This document shows, in pieces, positions 45,923 through 57,658 of a stretch of 64,000 nt of DNA; position 1 is the stretch's first letter; every line of letters begins with the position of its first letter. Both the position numbers and the translations under genes were made by a program. The notes under the pieces were generated by a model. That model worked only from the letters and a program-made list of their open reading frames with translations. It had not been told where the DNA came from and did no database searches. The stretch lies in assembly GCA_033182465.1 (NCBI GenBank), contig CP137322.1, forward strand, positions 868,001-932,000, read 5' to 3'. This DNA is from Sanghuangporus weigelae. Lineage: Eukaryota > Basidiomycota > Agaricomycetes > Hymenochaetales > Hymenochaetaceae.

Positions 45923-48900
45923 ATGCCAAATCGTGCAGAATATCAACCACTTTCTCAATCCGCCGATGGAGAAGGCGAGGAACGCGATGGCAATGCTGCA
46001 GGTCCTTCAGGCCTTTCAGCGTCTAATCGACGGTCGACTGGACTGCGTCGTTCTTCACGCCCGGGTCCAATAGACTTGAAGAAGCTGGACGTGGCATTCA
46101 AGAGGTCTGTAATATCATCTCTCTTAAGAGCATCCTTGCTAATATATTTCGTTGTAAGATGGACGGAAAGCATTGCTCAGAAGGTGAAAGGCAAGAAGAA
46201 AGTCGAGCCCAACGATTCGAGAAAAGAAATCCTAAGAAGCGTTTTTGAGCCTCAAATCTTTCCCCAGTTGCCCCCTCACACTGTCGTATGTTTCTCCATT
46301 TCTGACGTGGCAAAGCCGCTTATCAGCTTTGCTCGGAATAGATCAAGACACTGGATCATGGTCCACCCATGTCACGAGCAGATTTTGATAGGTGCGCTCC
46401 TTGTATTTCGTCCAGCGCCGAGACATCTCATCCTGAACGCGATTCTCCCAGGCTTGTCTTGTCCATTCAGAGGGCTATCTCGGAAGGAGTACACCCGAAG
46501 ATGATTAGTAAGGGCTCATCAGGATCGTACTTCGCTAGAGCCAAGGTAGATGGAAGAATACAAACAGTCGCGTAAGTTATTATTCCATCTTGATTAACAT
46601 GAAATTAAGGTATTACACGTTAGTGTCTTCAAGCCGAAGGATGAAGAACCTTACGGTCGAATGAATCCGAAGGTACGCTTGCTTTTCAATGAAACAACGA
46701 AATGACACCTAAAACTTTCCTCAGACAACTAAATGGCTGCACCGAAAATTTAGGTGGCTAATCCCATTCGGCAGAGCTTGTCTTATACCGAATCTCAGGC
46801 AAGTCGAAGGGCAGGATGTGTTCTCGAATTTACTTATGTGTCATGTTTCAGCTACATCTCAGAAGCCGCAGCTTCCCTGTTAGATGACCGCCTGAATCTG
46901 AATATTGTGCCTAAGACTCAGCTCGCGTCATTTTCCTCTCCAGTAAATCATTTACACGCACTTGCTTTCTACCGCGCTAACCTTTTCCAGGCTTTCTTCT
47001 ACGACTGGTTAGACCGGAATGCAGCGAAGAAAGGCAAGCTTTTGCCCGAGAAAATCGGAAGTTTACAAGTATTTATGCATGGCTACCAAGGTTTGGTGTG
47101 TCTCGCATCTTCCTTTCCTCGTCTGAAGCCCCGTCTGCAGATGCCTCCGATTTTCTGCGCAAGCATCCATGGCCTGGTCGATCAATTCACGACACATTTG
47201 ATGACTCAACTCACCGGACAGGCAGGCTCCGCAAACGTTTCCTCTCAGCTCTGAGTGTTGTGTGCGGCAAAACGGGAGACGAAGAGGAAGTTAGTGATGT
47301 GTATGATTTTGATGAAGAGCAAATGCTCTACGATGCGAGCGAGGATGATGGCTCAAGCCATCCGTTCTATTGGAGCGCCACTTTACAAGAAAGTTTCAGA
47401 GAAGAACTCGAAAAGTAAGGGCACGTCTCTCGAAGATTACATAATCTAACAATTCACTTCGCGACGCAGACTTGTAATCTTAGGTTCGTGTAATTGTTGA
47501 GTGTTGAATAATCATCTGACCAGCGAACTTCACAGACTATATCATGCATAATACGGACCGCGGTGCGGATAACTATATGATCAAATACTGCGACGCGGAG
47601 CACGAGAAGTCTCTCGTCGACGTTGCGCCTAGCCGCACTGATGCTTTACAAATGCCCGTGATGGGCGAAGTACGGAAAGAAGGGATGGTATCGACTCCAC
47701 GTATGCCCTCCATAGGCGGATCCTCGTCCACTTTACTCTCAACACCCCCGCAACCTGCCCGAGTACCGAGCCGCAACCAGGAACAACCATATACTCGACA
47801 TCCGCATATTCACATTGCAGCAATTGATAATTCACTAGCATTTCCTCATGAACACCCTAAAGGCTGGCGCTCATATACATACGGATGGTTGTATCTACCC
47901 GTCAGCCTGATCGGGCAGCCGTTCAGCCAAAAGACCCGAGATCATTTCTTGCCGGTGCTGACGTCTAAGGCATGGTGGGAGGAGACGACGTATCAGCTTC
48001 GGAAGCTCTTTGCTGTAGATCCGGGCTTCAATCGGATGATGTTCCAGGTTGGTGCTTCAATCTTACACTGGACAAACAACAAGACTTACGCTGACCAAAA
48101 TTTCAGAGACAACTCGCTGTGATAAAGGGACAAGCGTATAATGTAGTGCAAAGTTTGAAACACAATGACGAAGGTCCGCTTGAATTGACTCGGCGGCAAA
48201 AAATGTTGGTCTGGGATGATGAAGTTGAAGTCGCAGAAGATACGTTTGCAGAACTTCTGGTTGGTCCGAAGTCCACTTCGCCAAAACCATCGGTCAAAAC
48301 ACTACCCATTAGCCTGCCTACGTCTCCTCGCCATCAACGTGCGTTGAGCCAGGGTGCAGCTGACGGTGCATCAGCAAACGGTCGTGGTTTCCCTCCTCCA
48401 GTACGTCCCAGAGCAACTGACGCACGTCCCGTACCGTTCGTGACAAAGCTCCCGCGTGTCCATCCCGGAACGAGCGGTGTTACCGTCTTAGAACACATGG
48501 AAAGGGTGGATGCAGTCGAAGCGGGTCTCCGCCGGCTTGCGGTTGACGAAGACGTCATCGCAGAGGAAGACGAAGAGGAGGAGGATGTAGCTGTAGCTGC
48601 CTCAGTGGGACGAGGGCATCGACCTTCTACGATTCGCGAAGACGCGCGGGAGGATGAGCGTGAGCAAGAGGAAGGCTCTCGAACACCTACTGCAGCTTCG
48701 CCCGTCATCTCGCCTGCTGGTGAGATACCGGAGGCAGGTGGGAGAAACTCGTTGGCGAGCTCAGTGACGGAGGAGGATCTGGTCGCAATGTCGTCTTCCA
48801 TGTCGGCGCTGGACTCAAGAGCAGCGCCATTACATATGCGACTTAGTAGCCAGGGCACACCTGAAGGGAGTGGGTCGACAAGGCCAAATCTGGATTGGAT

Positions 48901-49052
48901 ACAAGAAGAGACGGCGGGCAAGAAGCGGATCATGATAAATGAAGTACGTTTGACTTCTACATCCCCAAACTTTATACCTGTTGGGCTGATCTTAATCGAA
49001 CCAACAGCGCGTAGAGGCTGTAGAAACGAAAGCATTGTGTTCTTGCTGGTAA
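45923..49052 (+). CDS. Phosphatidylinositol 4-kinase type II (Lsb6-like)
   Basis: It makes PI4P on endosome, vacuole or plasma membranes. After a disordered N-terminus (MPNRAEYQPLSQSADGEGEE), the catalytic domain shows SKGSSGSYFARAKVDGR, the ATP-binding VFKPKDEEPYGRMNPKTTKW and PFGRACLIPNLSYISEAAA. Next come NIVPKTQLASFSSPAFFYDW, LQESFREELEKLVILDYI, the catalytic loop HNTDRGADNYMIKYCDAEHE and KSLVDVAPSR. The metal-site segment IAAIDNSLAFPHEHPKGWRS and GWLYLPVSLIGQPFS follow, and the family end QAYNVVQSLKHNDEGPLELT closes the domain. A tail of about 250 residues follows, with an acidic run and Ser/Pro stretches. The last exon ends KALCSCW. Intron 46799-46851 starts with GC and restores PNLSYISEA. 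The membrane-anchoring CCPCC of animal enzymes is not present. It looks whole. Confidence 0.93.
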
Positions 49053-49231
49053 CCCCAATTCATCCATTGCACGATTCCATTTGAATTCACGTTGTCGGAC
49101 TGCTAATGTTCAACTAGTTTAGCGCATACACCGCAATATTGTAGAATTAGATAGATAGACAGTTTGATCCATTCATTTTGCAGCATTAGGAAATCCCGCA
49201 TGAATCAAGAAAAGACGTGTGGCCAGATCGA

Positions 49232-50791
49232 TCATTCTCCCTCCTGCATGAGCCAATTTGCGAAATCGTCCAGCCGTTTCTTCTCCGTTGCGTCACCTTC
49301 ACCTTCAAAGTCGTCATGGGCGCCGCTGCGCTTGTAGCGTTGCTTGCCGGTGTAGAGGAATGCTTCTATACGACGTCCGTCGAAAAATCGGCCTTGCATT
49401 TTCTGTTGTTATTGGCGTTAGAAAGTCACATCGGGAATTGAAATAATATTGTTCCACTCACCAGCACGCAAGCTTGAGCACTGATTGGATCTTTGAATTT
49501 GACTGTCATGATTCCTTCTGGCTCCTCCTGTGAGTCTTCGCTGTCAGCAATGCTTTTGATTCATTCAAAAATGAAAAAAAAAAAAGATTATATTACGCAC
49601 ATCATACAGCACAACATTTGTCACTTCTCCGAGTGCTGAACACTCCTCTCGCACGTCTTCTTTTAAATCAAGCATTAAGCTCGCATCCTCCTCGATTTGC
49701 TTAGGATTGAACATATGTTTCAGCACGACGACACGACTATTCTTTCCCGCAGCCTTGTTATCGTCATTCGCGGGACCCAACTCCTCGTCAGAGTCCCAGT
49801 CTTCCAGCTTTCTGCTCTTCTTTAGGGTATACTGCTACTAAGTAAAAGCGGGACGTACTTTTGCATCCGGCCTATCCTCTTCGTAGCCCTTTTCTTGTCA
49901 ATGGTCTTCCGTTGCTCCTTGACCTCACCGTTACTCTCACCACCCTTATGGCCAAAATCTGCCTGTGAGACAGTCATCACAGTCGTTGGATCGCCAATCC
50001 GGAGCTCCGCCTCGTCAAGCATGGCAACTGCAAGCGCGACACTTTCTTCCTTGAAATAAACAACAAGAGCTTCACCCGAGAAGCTACCATCCTCGCGCGC
50101 GTAGAGTTTTATTTTCGGGTCACCGTCATCGTCCTCTTCGAGTACTCCACACCGTTGGAAGCGCTCCGCCAACTCTTCCCTTGTCGTATCCGGCGGCAGT
50201 CGAGTTACGTATACTGCCGTATTTTTGGATTTACGGGGTTGTGACTGCTGCGCGGAGGAAGAGGCAGCGGAATTATCCTTTGCGTTCTTGCCTCGTTTGA
50301 TCGAGTGCCCGGCCTGCGGGGTGGTTGCAGATGTGTAATCTTCAGGCTCCTTTCGCTTTTTGTTCAGTCTCTTGAGCATTGGAGCAGCAGGCGCCTGAGT
50401 TACAACAGCATTAAATTCTAAACCCAAGCATGTTACTGGCGAACAAGAACAACTTGCCTCTTCATCCACGCCCGCAACAGAGTATGCCGCTTGTTGTTTC
50501 CGAATCAAATCATCATCTGCCTGATGTAGGGAAACGACGGTGCGCATCTTTACCTGAGCGCAGTACTTAGAGAGCTCTACTTACAACTTGTATCCAGGCA
50601 CCCCCTTTAGCATCGTACTCCCATTCACTGCCGTCATTATCCTCGAACGCCCAGCGGCCCGTTACCGTCGAGAAATGGATGCGCGGATCGGCTGAAAATG
50701 TCGCAGCAAGTGATTCCGGTGAGGCTCCTGCTGCAACCGTAAGAGATGGTGCTCCTGTGTTTGTGTGATGCGGCTGTGGAGGGGCTGACAT
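49232..50791 (-). CDS. Tat-SF1/Cus2 homologue, U2 snRNP-associated splicing factor
   Basis: An RNA-binding protein of the Cus2/HTATSF1 family that joins U2 snRNP through the SF3B1 protein before the branch-site step. The N-terminal part has a short tryptophan-rich motif (WAFEDNDGSEWEYDAKGGAW), as in Tat-SF1. A Lys-rich linker with KKRKEP leads to RRM1 (NTAVYVTRLPPDTTREELAE ... GEALVVYFKEESVALA). After KLEDWDSDEE comes the C-terminal UHM-type RRM: RVVVLKHMFNPKQIEED, SALGEVTNVVLYD, IMTVKFKDPISAQACVL, MQGRFFDGRRIEAFLYTGK. The end is acidic with a basic patch and stops at 49232-49234. At least four introns. An in-frame ATG at 50815 could also start it. The gene is head to head with PAC2. Confidence 0.9.
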
Positions 50792-51092
50792 GGTTATGGT
50801 CGAGAGGAAGGTCACGGTTGGTTTGGAACCCGTCGATCCCCGTCGATCATCAGGTGCTGAACTTGAACTCGAAACGCAAGTGACGCGTCACGTCTTCTTC
50901 TTGCCTTGCCATTGCCATCAAGCATATTCTTGTCGAGCCATTCTCAAAAACTCGAACCGACCAATCGGAAGCATGATGGACTTCTACTATCCTCTTATAC
51001 CTTCCTTTTCTCTAAAATCTAAAACACTCACTGTCGTACGTTTTAGAATTCTGGTTGTTCAGATGCTTCTCGTTCATTAAGCTTTAATCTTT

Positions 51093-51974
51093 ATGCAGCC
51101 AGTAGTCTCAGTCGGAAACGTTTCGCAGCTTGCCGCAGATATTTTAATCGCGACACTTGGACTACAACAGCTTGGTGTTTTCGACACGACATATCTTATC
51201 CCTGTTGTCGGCGCCCCGGAAGAAGGGCCCGGAATTACTACACCTTTGGAATGTTTGTGCCAGTTCATATTTTACAATTTTGTGCTTTATTAGACAAAAC
51301 TCCTTCAGTATTCGGGAAAGAAGGGGCTGATATACTGGTGATACAGCAGCGGTCTCCTGTGCTCAAGGTGAGTTTATAAGAATGCGCTCCAGTTTTTTTA
51401 CGTTTACTGACGTCTTTGCTAAGTCTCGAAAAGAAGCGTTTTCTGCGTCCCTTCGCGAATTCATACAAGCAAATGAAATTGGAGCAGTTCTTTACCTAAC
51501 AGGTGTTGACGTCACGAACAGAAGCGATGCTCAAATGATGTAGGAAAGATCTGTTGTTTCATCAATTCAGACTAAGAGAGTACTCCCAGGTCGCCGATAT
51601 ATGCGCTCACTGCTCCTGATTCGCCGTCTTTGAATTCATCTCCATTATCCCTCGTCTCACAGCTCCCGATATACAAGTTTGAACCGTCGGAGACAACCGA
51701 AACTCCTGCTCGACTTACTTCATCAGCCATCCCGTTCGTTCCAGGCGGTGGGCTCACACGTCGACTTCTCGCTCTGTCGACCCAGTCCTCAAAGCCCATT
51801 CCAACGGCGGCTATCTTGCAATTTGTCCTCGAAGGAGACAATCGCGGGGACGCGGAGTTCTTTGCGAGCATTGTTGCTCGAATATTGAAATTGGACGTTA
51901 AACAGTGGAAGCAACCGCCAAGCTGGAAAGTCGGACTGTTTGGCACGCCTCATGATCAGACGCTTTATGGCTAA
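51093..51974 (+). CDS. Proteasome assembly chaperone 2 (PAC2/Add66), 4 exons
   Basis: This cytosolic chaperone pairs with PAC1 to assemble the alpha ring of the 20S proteasome. The exons begin MQPVVSVGNVSQLAADILIA and TLGLQQLGVFDTTYLIPVVG. After an intron comes KTPSVFGKEGADILVIQQRS, then REFIQANEIGAVLYLTGVD (the strand and helix of the PAC2 fold). A phase-2 intron from 51542 to about 51590 restores MMSPIYALTAPDSPSLN. The last part has AIPFVPGGGLTRRLLALS, which is the PGGGL(T/A) motif of PAC2, and RILKLDVKQWKQPPSW. The end HDQTLYG is short. About 245 residues, close to the family length. It looks whole and is divergent from the Tat-SF1 gene. Confidence 0.9.
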
Positions 51975-52493
51975 TTTTCCGTTCTTCCATGTTTCGCTTT
52001 TCCAAACATGTCTGACTTTGTATCTCACTCGGTTGACGGAGATGGGAAAAGGGACATGGGCGCTGGGTTTACGAGATGTTTACGAAAAGCAGAAAGACGA
52101 TCGTTGAGTCTTGTAACCGGTATCAGATAGGATCCAAAACCCAAAGGATCGGAAAAGGATGGATTAACCTCTAGGCCGGATACAAATAAAATGCTTGGCG
52201 GGAAATGAAACACAAAGTGGTGCATCGTTATCTATCGTTATCGATCTTTGATACGATACTAGTACCTCTTTGACAGAAGAGTGACTTCTGTACTCTTATA
52301 GAAGATGTCATAGCAAATCTCGGATTCCAAGATTCTAATAATTCTTATTTCATCGAACGGAAAATTTTTCGTGCTGTTAGCATGATCAATAGTCCAAACC
52401 CGTTTCCCCAATCCCTAAAAGACAGGACACTCAGAAGATGAGGGCGAACTCAACAGCAAAGTAATGCTACGAGTCCGGGACTGACGATACGTT

Positions 52494-53273
52494 CTATTGT
52501 CTTTCAACTTCATTCACTCCATTTGCCGGCCGAGGTTGAAACCTCATCTCGAGAATCCAAGCATCGCGGACGTCTATATCTGCCTTGTAAAATTCCTGCG
52601 GATGCAGACATATTTGACCAAGCATGGACATAGGGACGCTTCGTTTAGCAAGCCTTATCAACGGAAGGAAGGAGCAAGTGACTCACAACAGCGACGCCGA
52701 CCTCCTGGAAGCCATTCCGCTCGTAGAACCGCTTTGCATCCACGTTCCGAAGCCAAACATGCAGAAGTATGCTTGCAAATTTCGGGCTTTCGCTCTCTCG
52801 TGTTATATCTACGATATGCTTGAGGATCTTGGAGCCTATTTTTTTGGATCGGTGTGACTGAAAGGAACGCATTTAGTTCAGTTGCCTCTTCTCCTGTATC
52901 TCACCTCTCACCTCCAAAACACCCATTGTCATGATATATAGCTTGGTTTCGTTCTCGTGGTCAACCACTCGACCAGTGATTGTGCCGACAAGCTCGTCGT
53001 TGACATATACTACGAAATGCTTGCGTTCAGAACACATAAGAAGCAGGATTTATACTGCGTACCAAGCTTGCAGAACCGTGCCAGCTCTGGTTGTACGACA
53101 CCATTGTAAAATATCTCGCCGTATTCTATCGGGAACAACGTAGTGTTGAGTTTTCTGAGAACCTCAACGTTCTCGGGAGTAACGGAGATAAAAGAGATCC
53201 TCTCCGAAATGTGGCCATTCAGTATGCTTTCTTGCTCGGTGGAGGACATGAGTAAAGATCGGTCAAGACCCAT
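52494..53273 (-). CDS. N-alpha-acetyltransferase Naa50-like (GNAT), 4 exons
   Basis: A GNAT acetyltransferase of the Naa50/San type, which acetylates N-terminal Met, usually attached to the NatA complex, and supports sister-chromatid cohesion in animals. The order fits Naa50: VEVLRKLNTTLFPIEYGEIF, PELARFCKLVYVNDELVGTI (joined over an intron), TGRVVDHENETKLYIMTMGV, HRSKKIGSKILKHIVDI, SILLHVWLRNVDAKRFYERN, GFQEVGVAVEFYKADIDVRD and AWILEM. The acetyl-CoA loop, usually RRLGIG, reads RSKKIG: the first glycine is a lysine. The start may be 53273 or the Met at 53249, which begins MSSTEQESILNGH. About 190 residues. The gene is convergent with PAC2. Confidence 0.85.
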
Positions 53274-54620
53274 GGCAGAATTGCTCTCTTTTACCGCTGT
53301 TCTGTTCTCCGTTTCAGCTCTTTTTGAGAGGCGATATTCCCGTGACGAACGATTACCCTGGCTAAGACAGCTTGGCCACGCATGACTGTTATCTTATCTG
53401 CTTATATGTTCTGCCATCAACGAACTCCGACAAGGTTTATCGGCGGATGCGGAGTATCTTGCGCATTTGCATTGACTAATATTGAACATGAAAGTGCCTT
53501 GCGCCATTCTGGGAAATTAGGACTGGAACTTGGCATCTTCTTGGCTGGAAATTAGCTGTCACTTGTCGGAGCGTCCCGACGTTTCTCTGCGATTCTATTT
53601 GCGAAAGCGTCAGCAATCCGAATACTAAAAGCCAAGACTACCAGGAAGCCACTTACCAAGCCTGAGGACACGAAAGGCGACAAGTCACCCACGCATGATA
53701 TCTAATCAGATAACACAGCCCAGTCGAATTGGTTTTCCGAAATCTCTAGTTTTGACTTGGCCGCGACCTACAGTAATCACCAATTCAATGAGCGAGGGTA
53801 TTCACGCGACGCAGAGGACCCTTAGGACGCCGCGAAGCCGACTCAGAAGTGCTGCTTTGGTTCGGATCTTTCGGACATACCTTCTCATGAGCATGCCCTT
53901 TCGCGTCTAAAAATCATATCGTTTCGACCACGTCTGGGAGCCGTGGTATGTACTCGACTTTCTCCCACATTGACTGTAATTCGCTACCTAAAGAAGATTT
54001 TCCGACACAGTCTAGAACCCTGAAGTCCTGAGGTTATCTTGGATTGCTTGTATGGAAGCGTAGCCAAGCATCGTTTCAGTCCCGCGTATTTCAGCATCGC
54101 AGTTGTTTCTCCAAATCTGCACCAATGGCATCGTAGTACACGCAGTGAAGTTGGCGTCGTATGAAACATACCTATAACAATCATTCTAGCTCGCATCCCA
54201 TCGTCTTTTCTGATGGCGTCAGAGCAATTATACACGCCTACTAGCTTAGATGGGATTTCCAGAGCCAACAAAAGAGCTAGCTGAAGTCATGGAGCGCGAG
54301 AATTGAAAGCATGCTTCATTGCGTGCGGACACTAGATAAGATATCTGCGATTCTCAGGCGATCGAGGTCCGACGCATGTCACCAGCAGAATTCGAGTGGA
54401 ACTGAAATTGCCTGGAACTATCAAAGTGCTAAAGGAATGAAGTACATTTTCTGGGGTATACGAAATAGACGAGTCTAGACAATGCAGAGTTTCTCCGTTT
54501 AGACATACAGTGGACAGGAACCCGAAAAGTCCAAATGAAAGACAGACAGAGACGCATACATGTAGTGTGAGTCACAGAAGAAGGACCACAGTGGCAAGAC
54601 ATTCAAGTACATAAAAGCTC
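53274..54620. other. Region with one possible small gene on the minus strand
   Basis: Near 54030-54271 the minus strand can be read as EIPSKLVGVYNCSDAIRKDD then GMRARMIVI. A GTATGT..GCAG intron joins this to IWRNNCDAEIRGTETMLGYA and SIQAIQDNLRTSGF before a stop. The splice sites are good, but the protein is unrecognised and its start is not certain (the ATG at 54271 opens LALEIPSKL). It might be a short gene or a remnant. The rest of the region is featureless. Confidence 0.35.
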
Positions 54621-55040
54621 CTAAAGGTTCTGGTTGTAGTTGATATCGTGGGAAGGCTGAGGTGCCAGGTCGCGACGTTTCTTTTCTTCCGAAGAATCAT
54701 TGTCAGCCGCACCAGAGTCAGAGTCAGTTCCAGCAGCAGACGTCGGAGAGCTTGCTGCCTCAGTAGTCTGTTGTTCTGTCTGCGGATTGCCCGATGGACC
54801 ACTGTTCGAGCCATAGTCGGCGTTGTGGACTTGTCTATGTTCGTGAACGCGCAGAACAGGGTTTCCGGTCTCGGACACCTGATAGTCGAGAGTGGTGCTA
54901 AAGGACAGCCCTCGTGCAGCGAGAGACTTTGAAGAGGCACCTGAAAGCGCAGCTGGCGCAAGATGTTCTTGGGGAATAGCTGCCACCGTGGCTACGAACG
55001 AAGCGAGGAGAGCCGCACAGAATGTAAGGAACTTGGCCAT
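54621..55040 (-). CDS. Small secreted protein, cysteine-free after cleavage, with a dibasic site
   Basis: A 139-residue protein. It opens with a clear signal peptide, MAKFLTFCAALLASFVATVA, with likely cleavage after the AA before IPQEH. The middle (SKSLAARGLSFSTTLDYQVS ... VHEHRQVHNADYGSNSGPSG) has no known domain. It is followed by a Thr/Ser/Ala/Asp-rich low-complexity stretch and then EEKKRRDLAPQPSHDINYNQ before the last two residues. KKRR is a plausible Kex2 site, leaving a 16-residue C-terminal peptide. The only cysteine is in the signal peptide. It could be an effector-like or cell-wall protein. No family recognised. Confidence 0.7.
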   Translation of the reverse strand: MAKFLTFCAALLASFVATVAAIPQEHLAPAALSGASSKSLAARGLSFSTTLDYQVSETGNPVLRVHEHRQVHNADYGSNSGPSGNPQTEQQTTEAASSPTSAAGTDSDSGAADNDSSEEKKRRDLAPQPSHDINYNQNL

Positions 55041-55340
55041 TGTAAATCTTTGAAGTAGGACAGTGACCGAGTCTTTCAAAGGGTGGAATATCGAGTACGT
55101 GAATGTGGACGCGCAGACCTTGTGAGGATGTGGTTCGTGCAAGACACGTTCAATGGTCGAGGGCTGGGTTTAAATAACGGCTGACTTGTGACGTGAGTCA
55201 CGGTTGCATCATCTGACGTGACATGACGCGACTCGTTCTGTCTCGGTGACCGAGTGGCATCGAGCATCAAACTTCACCACCATCTGTCTTTGACGCTCAG
55301 TGTTCAACGAGCCAACACAGACACACATATGGCATAAACA

Positions 55341-57600
55341 ATGCCAACTACCACATTGTGCACTCCTGGGTCCCTGTCATCGCAGTACCGCGCCAGCCCG
55401 TGCGTTTTTAGTCTGATGTTGTTAGACCAGGTCGACGTCTCACGCTCGTCGGCTGTGATATTAGCATACAGGATGATAAATGCGATGAATTATCACTCGG
55501 AAAATTGCCGGTCAAGAGAAGGAAGACTGATGGACTCGATGCTCGCTTAGGTCGCATGCTCCATCGCCTGAATACGTCTCTCGTTACAGAGCATCCGAAA
55601 CCCGGAGACAGACGTCCTCGTAATCCTTCAAGTGGTTCATCCTCATCGACAATTATTCCGGAAAATCTGCAATTGCCTATAGATGCAGTCCATAAAACTT
55701 TCAAGAGTGATAGCGTAGGAGAGGATTTCGCAATCATAAAGCCAGCCCGTTCGCCGGACAGAGATCGCAGAGGCCTTGAAACGAACAATCAGTGGAGAGA
55801 TGCTGACCGTAGGTCAAAGGCAGATCAGGTAGCTTTCGGCTTCTTGACCAATAATGTTATTTTTGATATGATGTTATCATTTTAGTCTCAGGGCAAGGAG
55901 CTCCCGGACTGGTTATCGCATACATTTGCTTCCTTGGAACCAGACCATCCTCTTCGTGGACTTGCATTCTCAGGAAACGCATCCTCGACATGCTGTGGAA
56001 ATATCTTACCCAACACTGAGACTACAGCTGCACTTTATCTGAACGAAACATACAACGATTCTGTTTTCACTTTTACGCCCCCATCGCAAGTGGCTTTGAC
56101 CGCTGACGCAGGTGCCATCTGCGCTTTACATACTGAATCAGCTGCTGGCGAAACCGAGAGGGACGACATGATGTCAGGTCTACGTACCGATGGCCTTGAC
56201 AATGACTATCACTTAACCATCGACGAGTTTACAAATGGAGACGCTTGGAGCAAATTACGGGAATTCACTCCGTTCGCTGAACCCGGTCCTTTCGCGCAAA
56301 AATCTGTTCATTTTCTCACTCCAGTCCATAGCTCACCTCTTGCCATAGCTACACCGCGCTCTCATGTCGCGTCAAACCTGTGTGGCACTAATCAACTGGA
56401 ACGGGATTCGTCCGTCTACAACCCATTCAGCACTCCTGGGCCTGCTTCTTCTTTTTCACTTCCATTTTTTGAACATCAAGCCATGGGCGTAGAGATTGCT
56501 CAAGATGACTCCTCCGATTCACTGACTCTTGCTGATCAGTCGATTGACGAGGTTGCTGACCTCGTCTTTACCCTCGTCGATGAAAGTACCGCTACTTCTA
56601 CTCAATCTTTCGTTTCTAACTCCGAGAATTTGCGAGAGAAACTATTGTCAAATCCAGGACCCACTATCCTCGATGCTTCGGTCCAGAGTATCGACTCCCC
56701 ACCCAGACACTCTTTAACTCCCGACTTTTCTGTTGTCAATCTCAAAGATCGACAAAAACTGCCAGACGAACGGCAAGAAGAGTCGCAGAAGATGATGCGA
56801 TTCATATCGAGAGAGCACGATAGGATGGCAAAGCCTCTGCACGCACCTGTAGTCACTCCGGATCCAAGCACAATTGAACGCAAAATCTCGTTCGGGCAGA
56901 ACGCTCAGAAGGGAGCTTTCGGACTAGACATGGAGCAATCTATGAACCCCGACGTTATGGGTGACATATTTATATCGAGTAAAATTCCGTCCATCACGCC
57001 ATGCGCGATAGAGGATAGCGCTGATTTGCTTGATATAACCGAACTCTCCTCTTCGTCTTCCATATACTACAAAAGACTGCGCAGTTTCAAGAATGAATCT
57101 TCTCTGTTTTCGGGCTCTGTGGCGGGAGAAACGCGAGATGTCTCCCAAGAAGAATTCGGGCCTCACCATATGCAATTTAAAGTCATCCCACCGCGTATCC
57201 CTGCTACTTCCCATGATACAGGAGGATTCCTGCCAACAACTCCACCTAATCGTCTGTCTCTACAGGCGGAACATCCAGGACAAAGTTTACGCAATCAGGA
57301 TTCTATGTTTCATTCTTCTACTGCGGGACTCGAAATACTTACAACAAAACCGTCAAAACCTCATCATGCGTTTGCCTACTGTTCTGACATCTGCTTATCA
57401 CCTATTTTCAAATCAGAGGATACGGAATATCCATGCACAGTGAGTTTCTAATTTTCACGAGATGCAGTCTGAAGCTCTATGTACAGAAGACCGCAGTACT
57501 CGATAAAGCGAAAGGTCATGGGAAAACTATGCACAAAGGAATATGGAATATCAATCCGTCTCAGCTCTCGGATGATTCGATCAAAGAATGGGAAGCGTAA
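55341..57600 (+). CDS. Unrecognised Ser-rich protein of about 700 residues, 4 exons
   Basis: I do not recognise this protein. Exon 1 (MPTTTLCTPGSLSSQYRASP) joins by a GTGCGT..CAG intron to DDKCDELSLGKLPVKRRKTD, with a basic PVKRRK nuclear-type signal. Next is RLGRMLHRLNTSLVTEHPKP. After another intron a 490-residue exon begins SQGKELPDWLSHTFASLEPD. It contains recurring short motifs that mix Phe-Thr-Pro and Ser-Pro: TFTPPSQV, LREFTPFAEPGPF, VHFLTPVHSSPLA, NPFSTPGPASSF, GGFLPTTPPN. The final exon (HKGIWNINPSQLSDDSIKEW) ends at 57600. The Ser/Thr-Pro repeats are phosphorylation-type sites of a cell-cycle or nuclear protein; this is inference. Confidence 0.6.
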
Positions 57601-57658
57601 TCACGATTCACGATTCAAGTACCTATGTTAAGCCTACGTGTATTTATAGCGCTATGGC

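Noticed and set aside
48334-49035. 233-codon minus-strand reading under the PI 4-kinase tail
   Set aside because: It is the Ser-rich mirror of the acidic, low-complexity tail of the kinase gene and has no motif of its own.
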